A DNA stretch of 64,000 bases, taken from assembly GCA_963974915.1 (NCBI GenBank), contig CAXBES010000001.1:124001-188000 (forward strand). The letters are read 5' to 3'. Below the pieces are notes generated by a model that was not told the DNA's origin, made no database searches, and worked only from the letters and a program-made list of their open reading frames with translations. Shown piece by piece: positions 50,609 through 59,517 of the stretch (positions within the stretch are counted from its first letter, which is position 1; each line of letters opens with the position of its first letter). Source of the DNA: CAXBES01 sp963974915 (lineage in GTDB: Bacteria > Bacteroidota > Bacteroidia > Flavobacteriales > Flavobacteriaceae). Position numbers and translations under genes: made by a program.

Positions 50609-51472
50609 CTATTTAAGTTTTTTAACTTGTTCTCTATAATAAACCTCTAAATGGTGATTACCATAAGTTGGTGAAATATTGTCCTCTGCCATTAAAGTAA
50701 GAAAAAACTCGATGGGCCCATACGTTTTAACAGATGTAAAGTTCCTTAAACCCCAAAGCGTTAGTTTTCTTAAACAATCGGGTAAGTGAACAATTCTTGT
50801 CGGCTTATTTAAAGTAGTTAAAGCCAGTTCACTAATCTCGTTAAGACTTAAAATATCGGGGCCTCCAATAGTGAGTTCTTTGTTGTAAACTTCTAATTTC
50901 CCTACAATTGTCCTTGCTAAGTCCTCACCGTGAATAGGGTTAAATTTTTGATTTCCTGACCCGAATAAATAAACACGACCCGATTTGGCCATTTTTAAAA
51001 AGTCTTTCATATCTGAAAAAAAACCATTCGGTCTTACGATAGTATAGTTTAATCCGGAAGATTTTAAAGCATCTGCAAACTTTTCCTTGGCCTCGAAAAT
51101 CTTTAAGCTTCGGTATTTATCTCCATTAATAGCAGATACATAAACAAAGTGATTTACACCGGCCTTTTTAGCTTCTTTAAGTAAATTCATATTGGCTTGA
51201 TAATCTACCTCCATATAGGTTAACCCTTCCTTTTGTCTTGTAATACCTATGGTTGAAATAACGGTGTCAATACCTTTACAAATATCTCGTATGGATTCTG
51301 GATCGGTTACCTCGGCTTGTTTTATCTCTAAATAATTTTCATTGCTGTGTGGCAATTTTTCGGGATTGCGTGCAATAGCAATGACCTGATTTTGCTTTTC
51401 AATGAGAACATTTAACAAATAACCTCCCAAATAACCTGTAGCGCCTGCCAATAGTACGTTAGTATGTTTCAT
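50609..51472 (-). CDS. NmrA-like NAD(P)-binding SDR
   Basis: A 287-aa atypical short-chain dehydrogenase. LLAGATGYLGGYLLNVL is the dinucleotide loop (GxxGxxG), followed by a mid-chain TVISTIG and VYVSAINGDKY; Tyr-x3-Lys is not conserved, as in NmrA/UOR-type proteins that sense the NADP redox state or reduce quinones. The tail SLNEISELALTTLNKPTRIV agrees with that group. It precedes the membrane-protein gene by 7 bp and follows the serine hydrolase gene at 51494 by 21 bp, so it sits inside a same-strand run. Confidence 0.82.
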   Translation of the reverse strand: MKHTNVLLAGATGYLGGYLLNVLIEKQNQVIAIARNPEKLPHSNENYLEIKQAEVTDPESIRDICKGIDTVISTIGITRQKEGLTYMEVDYQANMNLLKEAKKAGVNHFVYVSAINGDKYRSLKIFEAKEKFADALKSSGLNYTIVRPNGFFSDMKDFLKMAKSGRVYLFGSGNQKFNPIHGEDLARTIVGKLEVYNKELTIGGPDILSLNEISELALTTLNKPTRIVHLPDCLRKLTLWGLRNFTSVKTYGPIEFFLTLMAEDNISPTYGNHHLEVYYREQVKKLK

Positions 51473-51493
51473 TGCCGATAGATTTATAAAATT

Positions 51494-52624
51494 TTATTGT
51501 TTGAACTCGTTTGTTAATAATTCTTCTATAATAGTGTTACGTTGAGTACCGGTATCATCTTGTGTATTACTTAATAACACTATTGTAGCATCATCTCCTG
51601 GTATAAAACCAATCATACTCCAATAACCATTAATATCGCCACCATGCCAGTGCATTGTTGTGTTACCTTCCTGTGTTGTAAACCATCCTAATCCGAAATC
51701 AACATATCCACTGGGTACATTGTGAGCAAATATTTCAGATTTTTCGGTCTCAGTGAACCAATCTGTTTTCACGGCGTTTGTCCAGATTTCCATGTCTTTT
51801 GGAGTACTGCTAAAATCACCTACCCCAAATGCAATGGGCATTGGATAAGTACTATTAGCGCTACCGTTTTTATAGCCTTCAGCGTGAGTATTGGAATCAA
51901 TCACATTGGCACCTTTATAGGTATCCATCATTCCTAATGGAGTAAATATTTTCTGCTGAATATACTCGTGGTAATTTGTTTGTGACAGTTCTTGAACTAA
52001 TAATGCCGCGATTAGAAAATTTGAGTTACTATACTGTTTATTAGAACCCGGCGTAAAGTTGAGTCCGTTGCCAGAAATCATTTCTGTAATAACTTCATAT
52101 ATATCTTCTTCATCTAAGTTTTCGCCTTGTTCGTAGGCCTCTTCAACAAGAAACTGATAATCGGGAATCCCCGATTGATGCGATAATAACTGTGCAAGGG
52201 TAATTTGGTCTCCCTGTGGAAATTCGGAGTCAAATTCAGCCAGCGTCTGATCAAAACTACTAATTAAACCATCACGTTTTAATTGTACGATCGCGGCCGC
52301 AGTTAAGGTCTTTGTAACTGAACCAATACGATAAGCAAGATTAATGTCTTGAGCCAACGCTGTACTTTCGTTTGCTAATCCGAAACCCCGACGCACCAAG
52401 TCGTTTCCATTTTTAGTTACAATGGCATAGCCTTGAAAATTAATTTCGGATAACAAATTTTGAACAGTTGTATAGTGCCTAGCCGGTAAACTACTATCAT
52501 CATCTTCTGAACATGAAGATATTATTACTGTCGTACATAGTAAAAGAGTTATAATAAAATGGCTGACTGTTCTTTTACCGAAAATCGATTTGTTTCTTTT
52601 AGGTGATTGATTAAGTGGTTTCAT
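51494..52624 (-). CDS. Serine hydrolase lipoprotein (beta-lactamase/DD-peptidase fold)
   Basis: A 376-aa lipoprotein; its lipobox IISSC gives lipidation at Cys38, after a Lys/Arg-rich N-terminus. The SVTK nucleophile motif lies in YRIGSVTKTLTAAAIVQL, the YSN motif in KQYSNSNFLIAALL, and HGG in MHWHGGDINGYWS. This full SxxK-YxN-HxG set fits D-alanyl-D-alanine carboxypeptidases and related esterases. It lies directly downstream of the TPR-AraC regulator (217-bp gap) with a palindrome in between, so it may be a regulated target. Confidence 0.86.
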   Translation of the reverse strand: MKPLNQSPKRNKSIFGKRTVSHFIITLLLCTTVIISSCSEDDDSSLPARHYTTVQNLLSEINFQGYAIVTKNGNDLVRRGFGLANESTALAQDINLAYRIGSVTKTLTAAAIVQLKRDGLISSFDQTLAEFDSEFPQGDQITLAQLLSHQSGIPDYQFLVEEAYEQGENLDEEDIYEVITEMISGNGLNFTPGSNKQYSNSNFLIAALLVQELSQTNYHEYIQQKIFTPLGMMDTYKGANVIDSNTHAEGYKNGSANSTYPMPIAFGVGDFSSTPKDMEIWTNAVKTDWFTETEKSEIFAHNVPSGYVDFGLGWFTTQEGNTTMHWHGGDINGYWSMIGFIPGDDATIVLLSNTQDDTGTQRNTIIEELLTNEFKQ

Positions 52625-52692
52625 TACTGTTCGTTTTTAGATTGATATTTAATTATTTGAAAGTGCAAATTTGAGGCGAAAGACCGCTTCAG

Positions 52693-52717
52693 TCGTCCGA
52701 AATTATAATTTCGAACG
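52693..52717. promoter_or_regulatory. Shared 25-bp motif, copy 2
   Basis: Matches 49461-49485 at 20 of 25 positions and lies 68 bp upstream of the serine hydrolase start at 52624. It overlaps the palindrome at 52705-52728. Confidence 0.5.
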
Positions 52718-52728
52718 TTCGGAATTAT
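52705..52728. promoter_or_regulatory. 24-bp near-perfect palindrome
   Basis: ATAATTTCGAAC is followed directly by GTTCGGAATTAT, an inverted repeat with one mismatched pair; CGAAATTATAATTTCG (52698-52713) and CGAACGTTCG (52712-52721) are perfect inner palindromes. It lies between the regulator gene and the 52624 gene, so it is a candidate binding site for the AraC-type regulator or another protein. Confidence 0.5.
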
Positions 52729-52841
52729 GATCATAGCTATTCAATGTAAGATTAATTCTCACCGAGAAAGGGAGTCGGAAATCATTCCGAAGAACTATTC
52801 AGAAGTAATTGAATAAGGAGAAATAAATAACCGGAAAAGAG

Positions 52842-54635
52842 CTAATTGGTATTGGATTTTACCCACTGACTGGGAGTATTTCCCTCTACTTTTTTGAAGT
52901 AGTTATTAAAAACACTTTTAGAATTAAACCCACTGTCATACGCTAAACCTAAAATAGTGATATGCTGGAACTTTGGATCTAACGCCATAGTTTTAAAATG
53001 GTTTAAACGATATTGATTAATAAAATCATTAAAGTTTTTTTTGAAACTGAAATTGAGCAACCAGGACAAATGATTGGCGTGGAGATCGATTTTTTCGGCG
53101 AGCATTCGTAAGGAAAGAGAAGTATCTAAAAACAACTGCTCCTCTTCCATCACTTTTAACACAAGTGATTTATAATGTTTTTCTTGTTCGGTAGAAAAGG
53201 GTTTCTTTACAACGATATCTTCTTTTGGTACATTTATGTTAGACAGTTTAAAAATAGTGTGCAAATAATCTTTAAATCTCTCTAGCTTATGTAATGGAGA
53301 TAATAGCGGGTCTACTTTTAGCAAAGTCATTAAAGGTTCCTTATGTAAAATTCCTTGTTCTATTATATCCAACGCCTTATTGTGATCATTGGTAAGTGTA
53401 TAAATATAAATTAAAAAGAAACTTACCCGTTCCCGACTATCAGTTTTCAATAAAGGCAATAACAGTTTTAAATTCGTTTCTACTTTTTCACTTTCGTTTA
53501 GTATACAAAAAGCAATGGTGGTCATTATTAACCGTTCAATCTTGGCACCCTCAATTTCAGGAATACTATTAGCAACCTCTATAATTTGATTTGGTTTATT
53601 TTGTAAAGCCAGTGCCAAAGCGTAGATCCCATAACCCACCATAAATTGATCATTAATTTCGAAACATCTTTTAAAATATTTGGAAATACCTTCTGAATTC
53701 TTATTTACATAAGCATTATACGCCATAAAATAATTATTCAGATCATTTAATGGGTCTAGATTATATGCTTTTAATATATGATAATTGGCATCCGAAAAAT
53801 TGCCTTCCAGTATATACGTTATAAATAATTTTTGATGTGCATCAGAATAACCGGGTTTTAAGCTTAATGCCTTAAGTAAATGGGATGAGGCCTTCTTGAA
53901 GTCCCACTCTTTATTTAGGGCATCCCAGCCTAATGAGTGGTACACTTCGGGAAGGTTTGCGTTTAATTGGTGAGACTTTTTAAGATGAATCTCTCCCAGA
54001 TCGAAAGCTTCTTTTACAGGCATTAGTCCCCCAGCCGCCATACTATTATATGCGTAGTGAATGTTTAAATGTGCCAAAGCAAAATTTGGAAACTCTTCGA
54101 TGATACTTTTTAAAATTGCGATTCCTTTAAAAATAGATTCTTTATTAAACTGACTCGCTAGCTTTTTTGCCTTTAAAAAATTATGATAAGCATGAGATGA
54201 AATATTTGGATGCTCAACAAGTTGTTCATTTACCTCAAAGTGACCAAAGTTCTCTCTTATTTTATCGGCAATTAAAAGACTAATTTCATCTTGAAGCTCA
54301 AATATATCTGAAAGCTCTCTATCGAATATATTAGACCAAAAATAACCTCCATCCTTTGTATCAATTAATTGTGCGGAAATGCGAATTCTTTTCTTAAACA
54401 CTCGAATACTTCCTTCTAAAACCGTTGCAACACCTAATTGTTTACCAATTTCCCGAATATCAATATCCTTTCCTTTAAAGGCGAACGATGAAGTTCTCGC
54501 AATTACTTTAAGTTGATCGATCTTTGTTAGTGCATTTATAATTTCTTCGGTAATACCATCACAAAAATAGTCGTTATCACTATCATTGCTCATATTGACA
54601 AAGGGTAAGACGGCGATAGACTTTTGGTAGATCAA
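52842..54635 (-). CDS. AraC-type regulator with TPR repeats and an adenylate-cyclase-like N-terminal domain
   Basis: A 597-aa protein as called from a TTG. Residues about 5-130 form the FlgO/CyaD-like domain seen in such regulators (IAVLPFVNMSNDSDNDYFCDG, ARTSSFAFKGKDIDIREIG, STIL-like VATVLEGSIRV). Residues about 150-470 are a run of TPR-like helix pairs. The C-terminal 100 residues are an AraC DNA-binding domain with two helix-turn-helix units (LDTSLSLRMLAEKIDLHANH, AYDSGFNSKSVFNNYFKKVE). Homologues usually have an N-terminal membrane helix; a hydrophobic segment is encoded just upstream (54636-54720), see findings. Confidence 0.85.
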   Translation of the reverse strand: MIYQKSIAVLPFVNMSNDSDNDYFCDGITEEIINALTKIDQLKVIARTSSFAFKGKDIDIREIGKQLGVATVLEGSIRVFKKRIRISAQLIDTKDGGYFWSNIFDRELSDIFELQDEISLLIADKIRENFGHFEVNEQLVEHPNISSHAYHNFLKAKKLASQFNKESIFKGIAILKSIIEEFPNFALAHLNIHYAYNSMAAGGLMPVKEAFDLGEIHLKKSHQLNANLPEVYHSLGWDALNKEWDFKKASSHLLKALSLKPGYSDAHQKLFITYILEGNFSDANYHILKAYNLDPLNDLNNYFMAYNAYVNKNSEGISKYFKRCFEINDQFMVGYGIYALALALQNKPNQIIEVANSIPEIEGAKIERLIMTTIAFCILNESEKVETNLKLLLPLLKTDSRERVSFFLIYIYTLTNDHNKALDIIEQGILHKEPLMTLLKVDPLLSPLHKLERFKDYLHTIFKLSNINVPKEDIVVKKPFSTEQEKHYKSLVLKVMEEEQLFLDTSLSLRMLAEKIDLHANHLSWLLNFSFKKNFNDFINQYRLNHFKTMALDPKFQHITILGLAYDSGFNSKSVFNNYFKKVEGNTPSQWVKSNTN

Positions 54636-54797
54636 AGCTCTGATTTTAATTAAACAAATGTAGAAAAGTATGAAAACAAAAAAAAGACTTAAGAAAATGA
54701 GCTCTATTATTGTTCGACATCTTAATTTTCACTTATAAAGCCGGACGATCTGTATTTAGTTAAAGTCATAACTCCTTGGCAAAACCTCGCTATAATT

Positions 54798-55664
54798 TTA
54801 CTTAAATTCTCCATAAGCAATTAAGTTTACAATTCGTTTGTTATCAGCTTGGTTTTGAACATGTTTCGACTGTTCCAATAATATTGATTTTTTTAATGAA
54901 GGGAATATTTTGTTGGCTCGCCTAATCATTTTTTCGCCGGGGAACATCAAATCATTTTTTGCAGCTATTAAGGCGATAGGTGTTTTTATAGAATTAGCGT
55001 TCTCCGTATTTATTAAAGGTACAGGTGTGAAATCCATTTTAAAGTGAAGAAATACCTTAGCGAGAAATTTTACAGCAAAGTCATCTTTTTCACTGAATAA
55101 ATCACTCAAAAAACCATCTACATAATTTAATTTCTTAGTTTTTATATAACGTTTCATCGGTATGAACACTTTAAATAAAGCTTTTAAAGGATTACCGTTT
55201 ACTATATATGCCGGAGCAGTTAAAAACACTTCTTTTATATTAACATCTTTGAACTCTAATGCCTTCAGTATAATCAATCCACCAAATGAAAATCCAGCAA
55301 GAGTTACATTGTTTAACTCTAAAATATCTATCACTTCGTGTAACCACTTTCCATAATCATCATTTTTCATGGACAAACGTGTTTCTGCACTTTTATTGGG
55401 TTGTGCTAACACATCAACTGCAAAAACCTGAAAATGTGATTCTAATCCGGCATAGGTTTCCAGCGCGATTGGAGCGCAACCATTTGAACCATGAATTATA
55501 AGAATTGGTGGTTTTGAGGCATCTCCTGTCGAAATAACATTAGTCTTGCCGTAGGTAGTCTCAATACTCTGAGACTGATAGTTGATATTTAAATCGGCTA
55601 ATTTTTGATCGTACAGGTCTAAGATTTCAAGTTTTCCTGCGTTCGACTTAAACAGTGGTTCCAT
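54798..55664 (-). CDS. Alpha/beta hydrolase
   Basis: A 288-aa alpha/beta-hydrolase. The oxyanion HGS motif is in PILIIHGSNG, the nucleophile elbow GFSFGG follows VTLA, the acid is in AAKNDLMFPG and the catalytic histidine in SKHVQNQ. The full Ser-Asp-His set is present. It cleaves an ester, thioester or related bond, but the substrate cannot be told. It starts 15 bp after the end of the SDR gene 55680-56411 and closes the 54.8-63.5 kb redox gene run. Confidence 0.85.
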   Translation of the reverse strand: MEPLFKSNAGKLEILDLYDQKLADLNINYQSQSIETTYGKTNVISTGDASKPPILIIHGSNGCAPIALETYAGLESHFQVFAVDVLAQPNKSAETRLSMKNDDYGKWLHEVIDILELNNVTLAGFSFGGLIILKALEFKDVNIKEVFLTAPAYIVNGNPLKALFKVFIPMKRYIKTKKLNYVDGFLSDLFSEKDDFAVKFLAKVFLHFKMDFTPVPLINTENANSIKTPIALIAAKNDLMFPGEKMIRRANKIFPSLKKSILLEQSKHVQNQADNKRIVNLIAYGEFK

Positions 55665-55679
55665 TTTTTGCTTACAGAT

Positions 55680-56411
55680 TTATTCTTGATATGATTTGCT
55701 ATAAATCACCGGCATCTGTCCTTTCCATTGGGTCCATAAAGCATCATCATGGATCAAAACCGCCATAAAGTGAGCCACATTTATCCTACTTACCTTTCCG
55801 GCATTAAAAATAGCACTTCTGGTAGGCGAAGGATGTATTTCGTAGTCGCTTACCTCCTCTTCGTTTATTAAACCGTCCGGCCGTACCGCCACCCACTCTA
55901 TCTCATTGTGGTGCTGACCAATTTGAGTGCGTAGGTAGTCTGCTGCTTTTTCATTATCTACATGAGGCGGTAATAACAAACGCAGCAGGCTTATAACACA
56001 TTTTTGAGCAAAAGAAATTGGTTCGTTGAGATCGCGATTGCGATTTCCGGTGGTGTTCATTAACACAAACTTCACCCGGCTTTCCGGATTATTAGCGGTA
56101 ATAGCATCGCACAATCTACGGGTTGCATCGGTTACCAGACGTCTAGGCTTGCCGTAAATGCCTTTAAAACTTAGATTATGTCCTAGACAGGAAGCAACGG
56201 CATCACACCCCGATACGATCTCCTTAATTTCCGGGTCACTTAAGTCTAACAATGCGGCTTCAATGATTTCCAGAGCACTATTTTCCTGCCACGATTTGGG
56301 TAACTTCTGAAGAGACCTTACAATTATTTTTACCTTGTGTTTTTGAATAAGTAGCTGCTCAACTAATTTGCTTCCCGTAGCGCCGCTCGCACCTACTACT
56401 AAAACTGTCAT
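55680..56411 (-). CDS. NAD(P)-binding SDR (NmrA/UOR-like)
   Basis: A 243-aa protein starting MTVLVVGASGATGSKLVEQL, the GxxGxxG cofactor loop of atypical SDRs, followed by VASCLGHNLSFKG and VKFVLMNTTGNRNRD; a catalytic Tyr-x3-Lys is not evident. Such proteins are redox sensors or NAD(P)H-dependent reductases acting on quinones and related electrophiles. It is in the same-strand run with the QorB-like gene 76 bp upstream and the hydrolase 15 bp downstream. Confidence 0.82.
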   Translation of the reverse strand: MTVLVVGASGATGSKLVEQLLIQKHKVKIIVRSLQKLPKSWQENSALEIIEAALLDLSDPEIKEIVSGCDAVASCLGHNLSFKGIYGKPRRLVTDATRRLCDAITANNPESRVKFVLMNTTGNRNRDLNEPISFAQKCVISLLRLLLPPHVDNEKAADYLRTQIGQHHNEIEWVAVRPDGLINEEEVSDYEIHPSPTRSAIFNAGKVSRINVAHFMAVLIHDDALWTQWKGQMPVIYSKSYQE

Positions 56412-56487
56412 AATGATATATTTTGGTTAGCTATATCTATATGACGACACACACGCACATTTGTTTCACCTGCAGAGGGTTAATTCA

Positions 56488-57333
56488 TCATTGGCGATAT
56501 GTCTTAATGATCTCTAAAGCCGATTTATGTGGTCTTCCGGCGGCTTTTTCAAAATCTGATTCTATATGGTAGGCACCCTTTGAAATCCCTTCATATATAC
56601 CTGCTATTATCGTTCCCATAAAATCTCCTAATTCCGATTTTCTTTCTTCCGCATAGGCTTCTACGGAAACCGACTTATAGACCAGGTTGGTTCCATAAAC
56701 CTCATTAATATTTTCGGCGAGTTGTGCTTGCGTAATTGGTTTCCCCATCAAATTGTAGATCTTCCCGTTGTGCTTATCTTCTGTGAGCATTTTTGCATAT
56801 GCATAGCCTAGTTCAGTTCTGCTTGTGTACCCACATTTGCCATTTCCTGCGCAATTTCTAATTTCACCCTCTTTAACATAGGTGTCGATATATTCGAGAT
56901 CGGGTTCAATGTAAATTCCATTTCTGCCAATGGACCATTCCATTCCGGAATCCCGAACATCCTTTTCAGTTTGGCGATTGCTTTGTACTATGGGGCTAAA
57001 GGCATTGTTCTCCTCTGCTCCTATGATACTTGTGTAGACCATTTTTTTTACTCCATTCTGCTTTGCTGCTTCAATAACGTTACGATGTTGTTGAATGCGT
57101 TTTTCAGGCTTATCCATCCCGGAAACTAGTAAAACAGCCTCTACTCCACTTAATGCCTCGTTAAATTCTTCACGACTGTTATAATCTCCTTTTCTAACTT
57201 CGATCCCTAGATGCTTAGCGTTTTGAGGTGTACGTGCAATTCCTATAATATTTTCCTTTCCGAAGTCTTGTATTAATTGTTTAGCTATGGCAGAACCTAA
57301 TTGTCCGCTAACCGATGTTACTGCTATTTTCAT
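56488..57333 (-). CDS. QorB-like NAD(P)H:quinone oxidoreductase (atypical SDR)
   Basis: A 281-aa protein. MKIAVTSVSGQLGSAIAKQL is the cofactor loop, VVSGM-like VLLVSGMDKPEKRIQQHRNV and MVYTSIIGAEENN follow, and the C-terminal YNLMGKPITQAQLAENINEV matches QOR2/QorB proteins that reduce quinones with NADPH. Many have a zinc-ribbon or DUF neighbour in flavobacteria. It sits 8 bp after the end of the zinc-ribbon gene and is part of the long redox run. Confidence 0.85.
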   Translation of the reverse strand: MKIAVTSVSGQLGSAIAKQLIQDFGKENIIGIARTPQNAKHLGIEVRKGDYNSREEFNEALSGVEAVLLVSGMDKPEKRIQQHRNVIEAAKQNGVKKMVYTSIIGAEENNAFSPIVQSNRQTEKDVRDSGMEWSIGRNGIYIEPDLEYIDTYVKEGEIRNCAGNGKCGYTSRTELGYAYAKMLTEDKHNGKIYNLMGKPITQAQLAENINEVYGTNLVYKSVSVEAYAEERKSELGDFMGTIIAGIYEGISKGAYHIESDFEKAAGRPHKSALEIIKTYRQ

Positions 57334-57341
57334 TTTTCTTA

Positions 57342-57539
57342 TTATTTGGCATTTTTTAATGTTTCTAACTCTTTTTCAAGTGCTTCGGCTTTAGCTTTAA
57401 ATTTCTCCATAGCTTTTTTAAGCTGACCAATTTTCTTAAAAGCTTCTTCATCTTGAACGGCGCGAAATGATTCTCTATCGCCTATTACTTTGTATTTTGC
57501 TTTAGCACCACAAGTTGGGCAGGTTTTTACGTCAGACAT
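57342..57539 (-). CDS. Small zinc-ribbon/coiled-coil protein
   Basis: A 65-aa protein: MSDVKTCPTCGAKAKYKV carries one CxxC pair (CPTC), then a single long charged helix (KKIGQLKKAMEKFKAKAEAL) likely to form a coiled coil. One CxxC alone would need a partner chain to bind zinc fully. The function is unknown. It lies between the KefC-like gene (94 bp upstream) and the QorB-like gene (8 bp downstream). Confidence 0.75.
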   Translation of the reverse strand: MSDVKTCPTCGAKAKYKVIGDRESFRAVQDEEAFKKIGQLKKAMEKFKAKAEALEKELETLKNAK

Positions 57540-57633
57540 ATTTAGTTTTTTAAATTATACAATGTTAAATTTTGACCAACGGGCCTTTCCGAAGAAAAAC
57601 CACTTAAATAGACTAAGCAATTATCACTTCAAT

Positions 57634-59511
57634 TTATTTCTTTAATTGCTGCCTAATATGTTCACTATCCCAATGGTTATCCATATGAACAAAACCACGT
57701 TTTAGATCTTCGTCTAATAATTTTTCCTGTTCTTCGAGTTCTTTTCGAGCTTTAAAAATATAATTGTCATCTCGTTTAGGCTCTTTTGCCAAACGTCTTA
57801 AGCCTTCTTCATCATATTTTATAAAGTTTTGAACTTGGGTATTAAGAGTATATTTTCGGAACCCCATTTTACTTAATACATCTTTTGCCAAGGTTAATGA
57901 GGTATCTAGGGTTTCACGATATATATTGGTAATACCCATATTTACCAGATCGTAGGCGTCGTACCTGTTTTTAGCGCGAATCATAAGTTCTACGTGAGGA
58001 TATTTTTCCTTTACCAGCTTCGTAATTTTCTTGGTCACATCGGGATTATCAATTGCACAAATAAGTATTTTGGCATCGGCGATACCTGCCGATTCTAATA
58101 AATCCTGCCGTGTTGCGTCACCATAATATACCTCGAACCCCATTTTCCGAAGAAAATCAACACGGTTAGAATCCTGATCTAAAATAGTAGCTTCTACGCC
58201 ATGTGATCTTAAAAATCGTCCCACTGTGCTTCCGAAATGACCAAAACCCACTAAGATTATTTTTTGCGACTTCGCAATATGATCCATAGGTCGGTGAATA
58301 GATTCTTTAGTACCTATTTTAGGTAAGATAAGACGTTCGTTTACCAAAGTAATAATGGGTGTAAACGCCATGGATAAAGCTGTTATCACTAGCATGATGT
58401 CCATTTGTTCCTGTTCTAATAAATTAAGTCCGAAGGCAAACGACAACAAAACAAACGCAAATTCACCAATTTGTGCCAACCCGAAGGTAAGCTGTAACTT
58501 CTGATCCAGTTTTAGTTTGAAAACCCGGGCAGTTACAAATAACACTAATGCTTTTAAGAATATTATAGCCAGTAGAATACCGCCAATAGTCAACGGACTT
58601 TTAGCGATAACGATAAAGTTTATTGAAGCACCAACCGCCATAAAAAACAATCCTAACAACAAATTTTTAAAGGGCTCCAAGGTACTTTCCAGTTCGTGTT
58701 TAAACTCACTATTGGACAGTACTACACCACCTAAAAAAGCTCCTAATGCCGGACTAAGCCCAACAAATTCCATAAGAAAGGAAATTCCGAAAACAATAAG
58801 AAAAGCGGCGGCAATTAACATTTCCCTCACGCCAATCTTAGATACTTTTCGTAGCATTGGCACTATTAGGTATCGACCGGCAACGATAATTAGCACTACG
58901 GAAAGAATAATAGCAAGCGTTTGAAAACCGATAGGTAAACTTTCAATTAAGGTCCCTGAACTATCATGACTGTCAGTAGTTACTGAATCTGAAGCTGTCG
59001 ACAACAAAGGCAAAGCCCCTAACATAAAAATGACAATAATATCCTGAAAAAGTAAAATGGAAAATGCAGAACTACCAAAAGTAGTCTCCATCAATCCTTT
59101 TTCTTTTATGGTCTGTAAGGCAATTGCAGTTGAAGAAAGTGCGACTGCCATGGCAATAACTATAGAGACCTCTAAATCGAAACCCATTGCTGTAAAAAAC
59201 AAATAGGTTAGTAAGATGGTAAGTCCAACCTGTATGCCTCCCATACCAAGGATCGATTTTCGCATGTTCCAGAAATTTTTTGGCTCAATTTCTAATCCGA
59301 TCAAGAAAAGCATCATGACAACTCCATATTCGGCAAAATGCAGGATATCGTCTCCTTCTTCTCCTAAGAATCCAAGAACATAAGGTCCAATAAGTACACC
59401 CGCCAGCAAGTAGCCCAGAATAGAGCTTAAGCCTAAGCGCTTTGCGATAGACACGCATATAATTGCCCCTGCCAAAAAAACAATCGCTTCAAATAGTAAA
59501 CTTCCGGTCAT
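57634..59511 (-). CDS. KefC-like K+/H+ antiporter (CPA2) with C-terminal KTN domain
   Basis: A 625-aa protein. About 12 hydrophobic helices fill residues 1-380 and include YLLAGVLIGPYVLGFLGEEG and the CPA2 signature FLIGLEIEPKNFW. The C-terminal RCK/TrkA-N domain starts IILVGFGHFGSTVGRFLRSH and includes YYGDATRQDLLESAG, nearly identical to the E. coli KefC FYGDATRMDLLESAG. KefC is opened by thiol-electrophile adducts and acidifies the cytoplasm. The partner gene 59518-60110 is 6 bp upstream, as in kefFC operons, and carries a frameshift. Confidence 0.92.
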   Translation of the reverse strand: MTGSLLFEAIVFLAGAIICVSIAKRLGLSSILGYLLAGVLIGPYVLGFLGEEGDDILHFAEYGVVMMLFLIGLEIEPKNFWNMRKSILGMGGIQVGLTILLTYLFFTAMGFDLEVSIVIAMAVALSSTAIALQTIKEKGLMETTFGSSAFSILLFQDIIVIFMLGALPLLSTASDSVTTDSHDSSGTLIESLPIGFQTLAIILSVVLIIVAGRYLIVPMLRKVSKIGVREMLIAAAFLIVFGISFLMEFVGLSPALGAFLGGVVLSNSEFKHELESTLEPFKNLLLGLFFMAVGASINFIVIAKSPLTIGGILLAIIFLKALVLFVTARVFKLKLDQKLQLTFGLAQIGEFAFVLLSFAFGLNLLEQEQMDIMLVITALSMAFTPIITLVNERLILPKIGTKESIHRPMDHIAKSQKIILVGFGHFGSTVGRFLRSHGVEATILDQDSNRVDFLRKMGFEVYYGDATRQDLLESAGIADAKILICAIDNPDVTKKITKLVKEKYPHVELMIRAKNRYDAYDLVNMGITNIYRETLDTSLTLAKDVLSKMGFRKYTLNTQVQNFIKYDEEGLRRLAKEPKRDDNYIFKARKELEEQEKLLDEDLKRGFVHMDNHWDSEHIRQQLKK

Positions 59512-59517
59512 GTGCTC

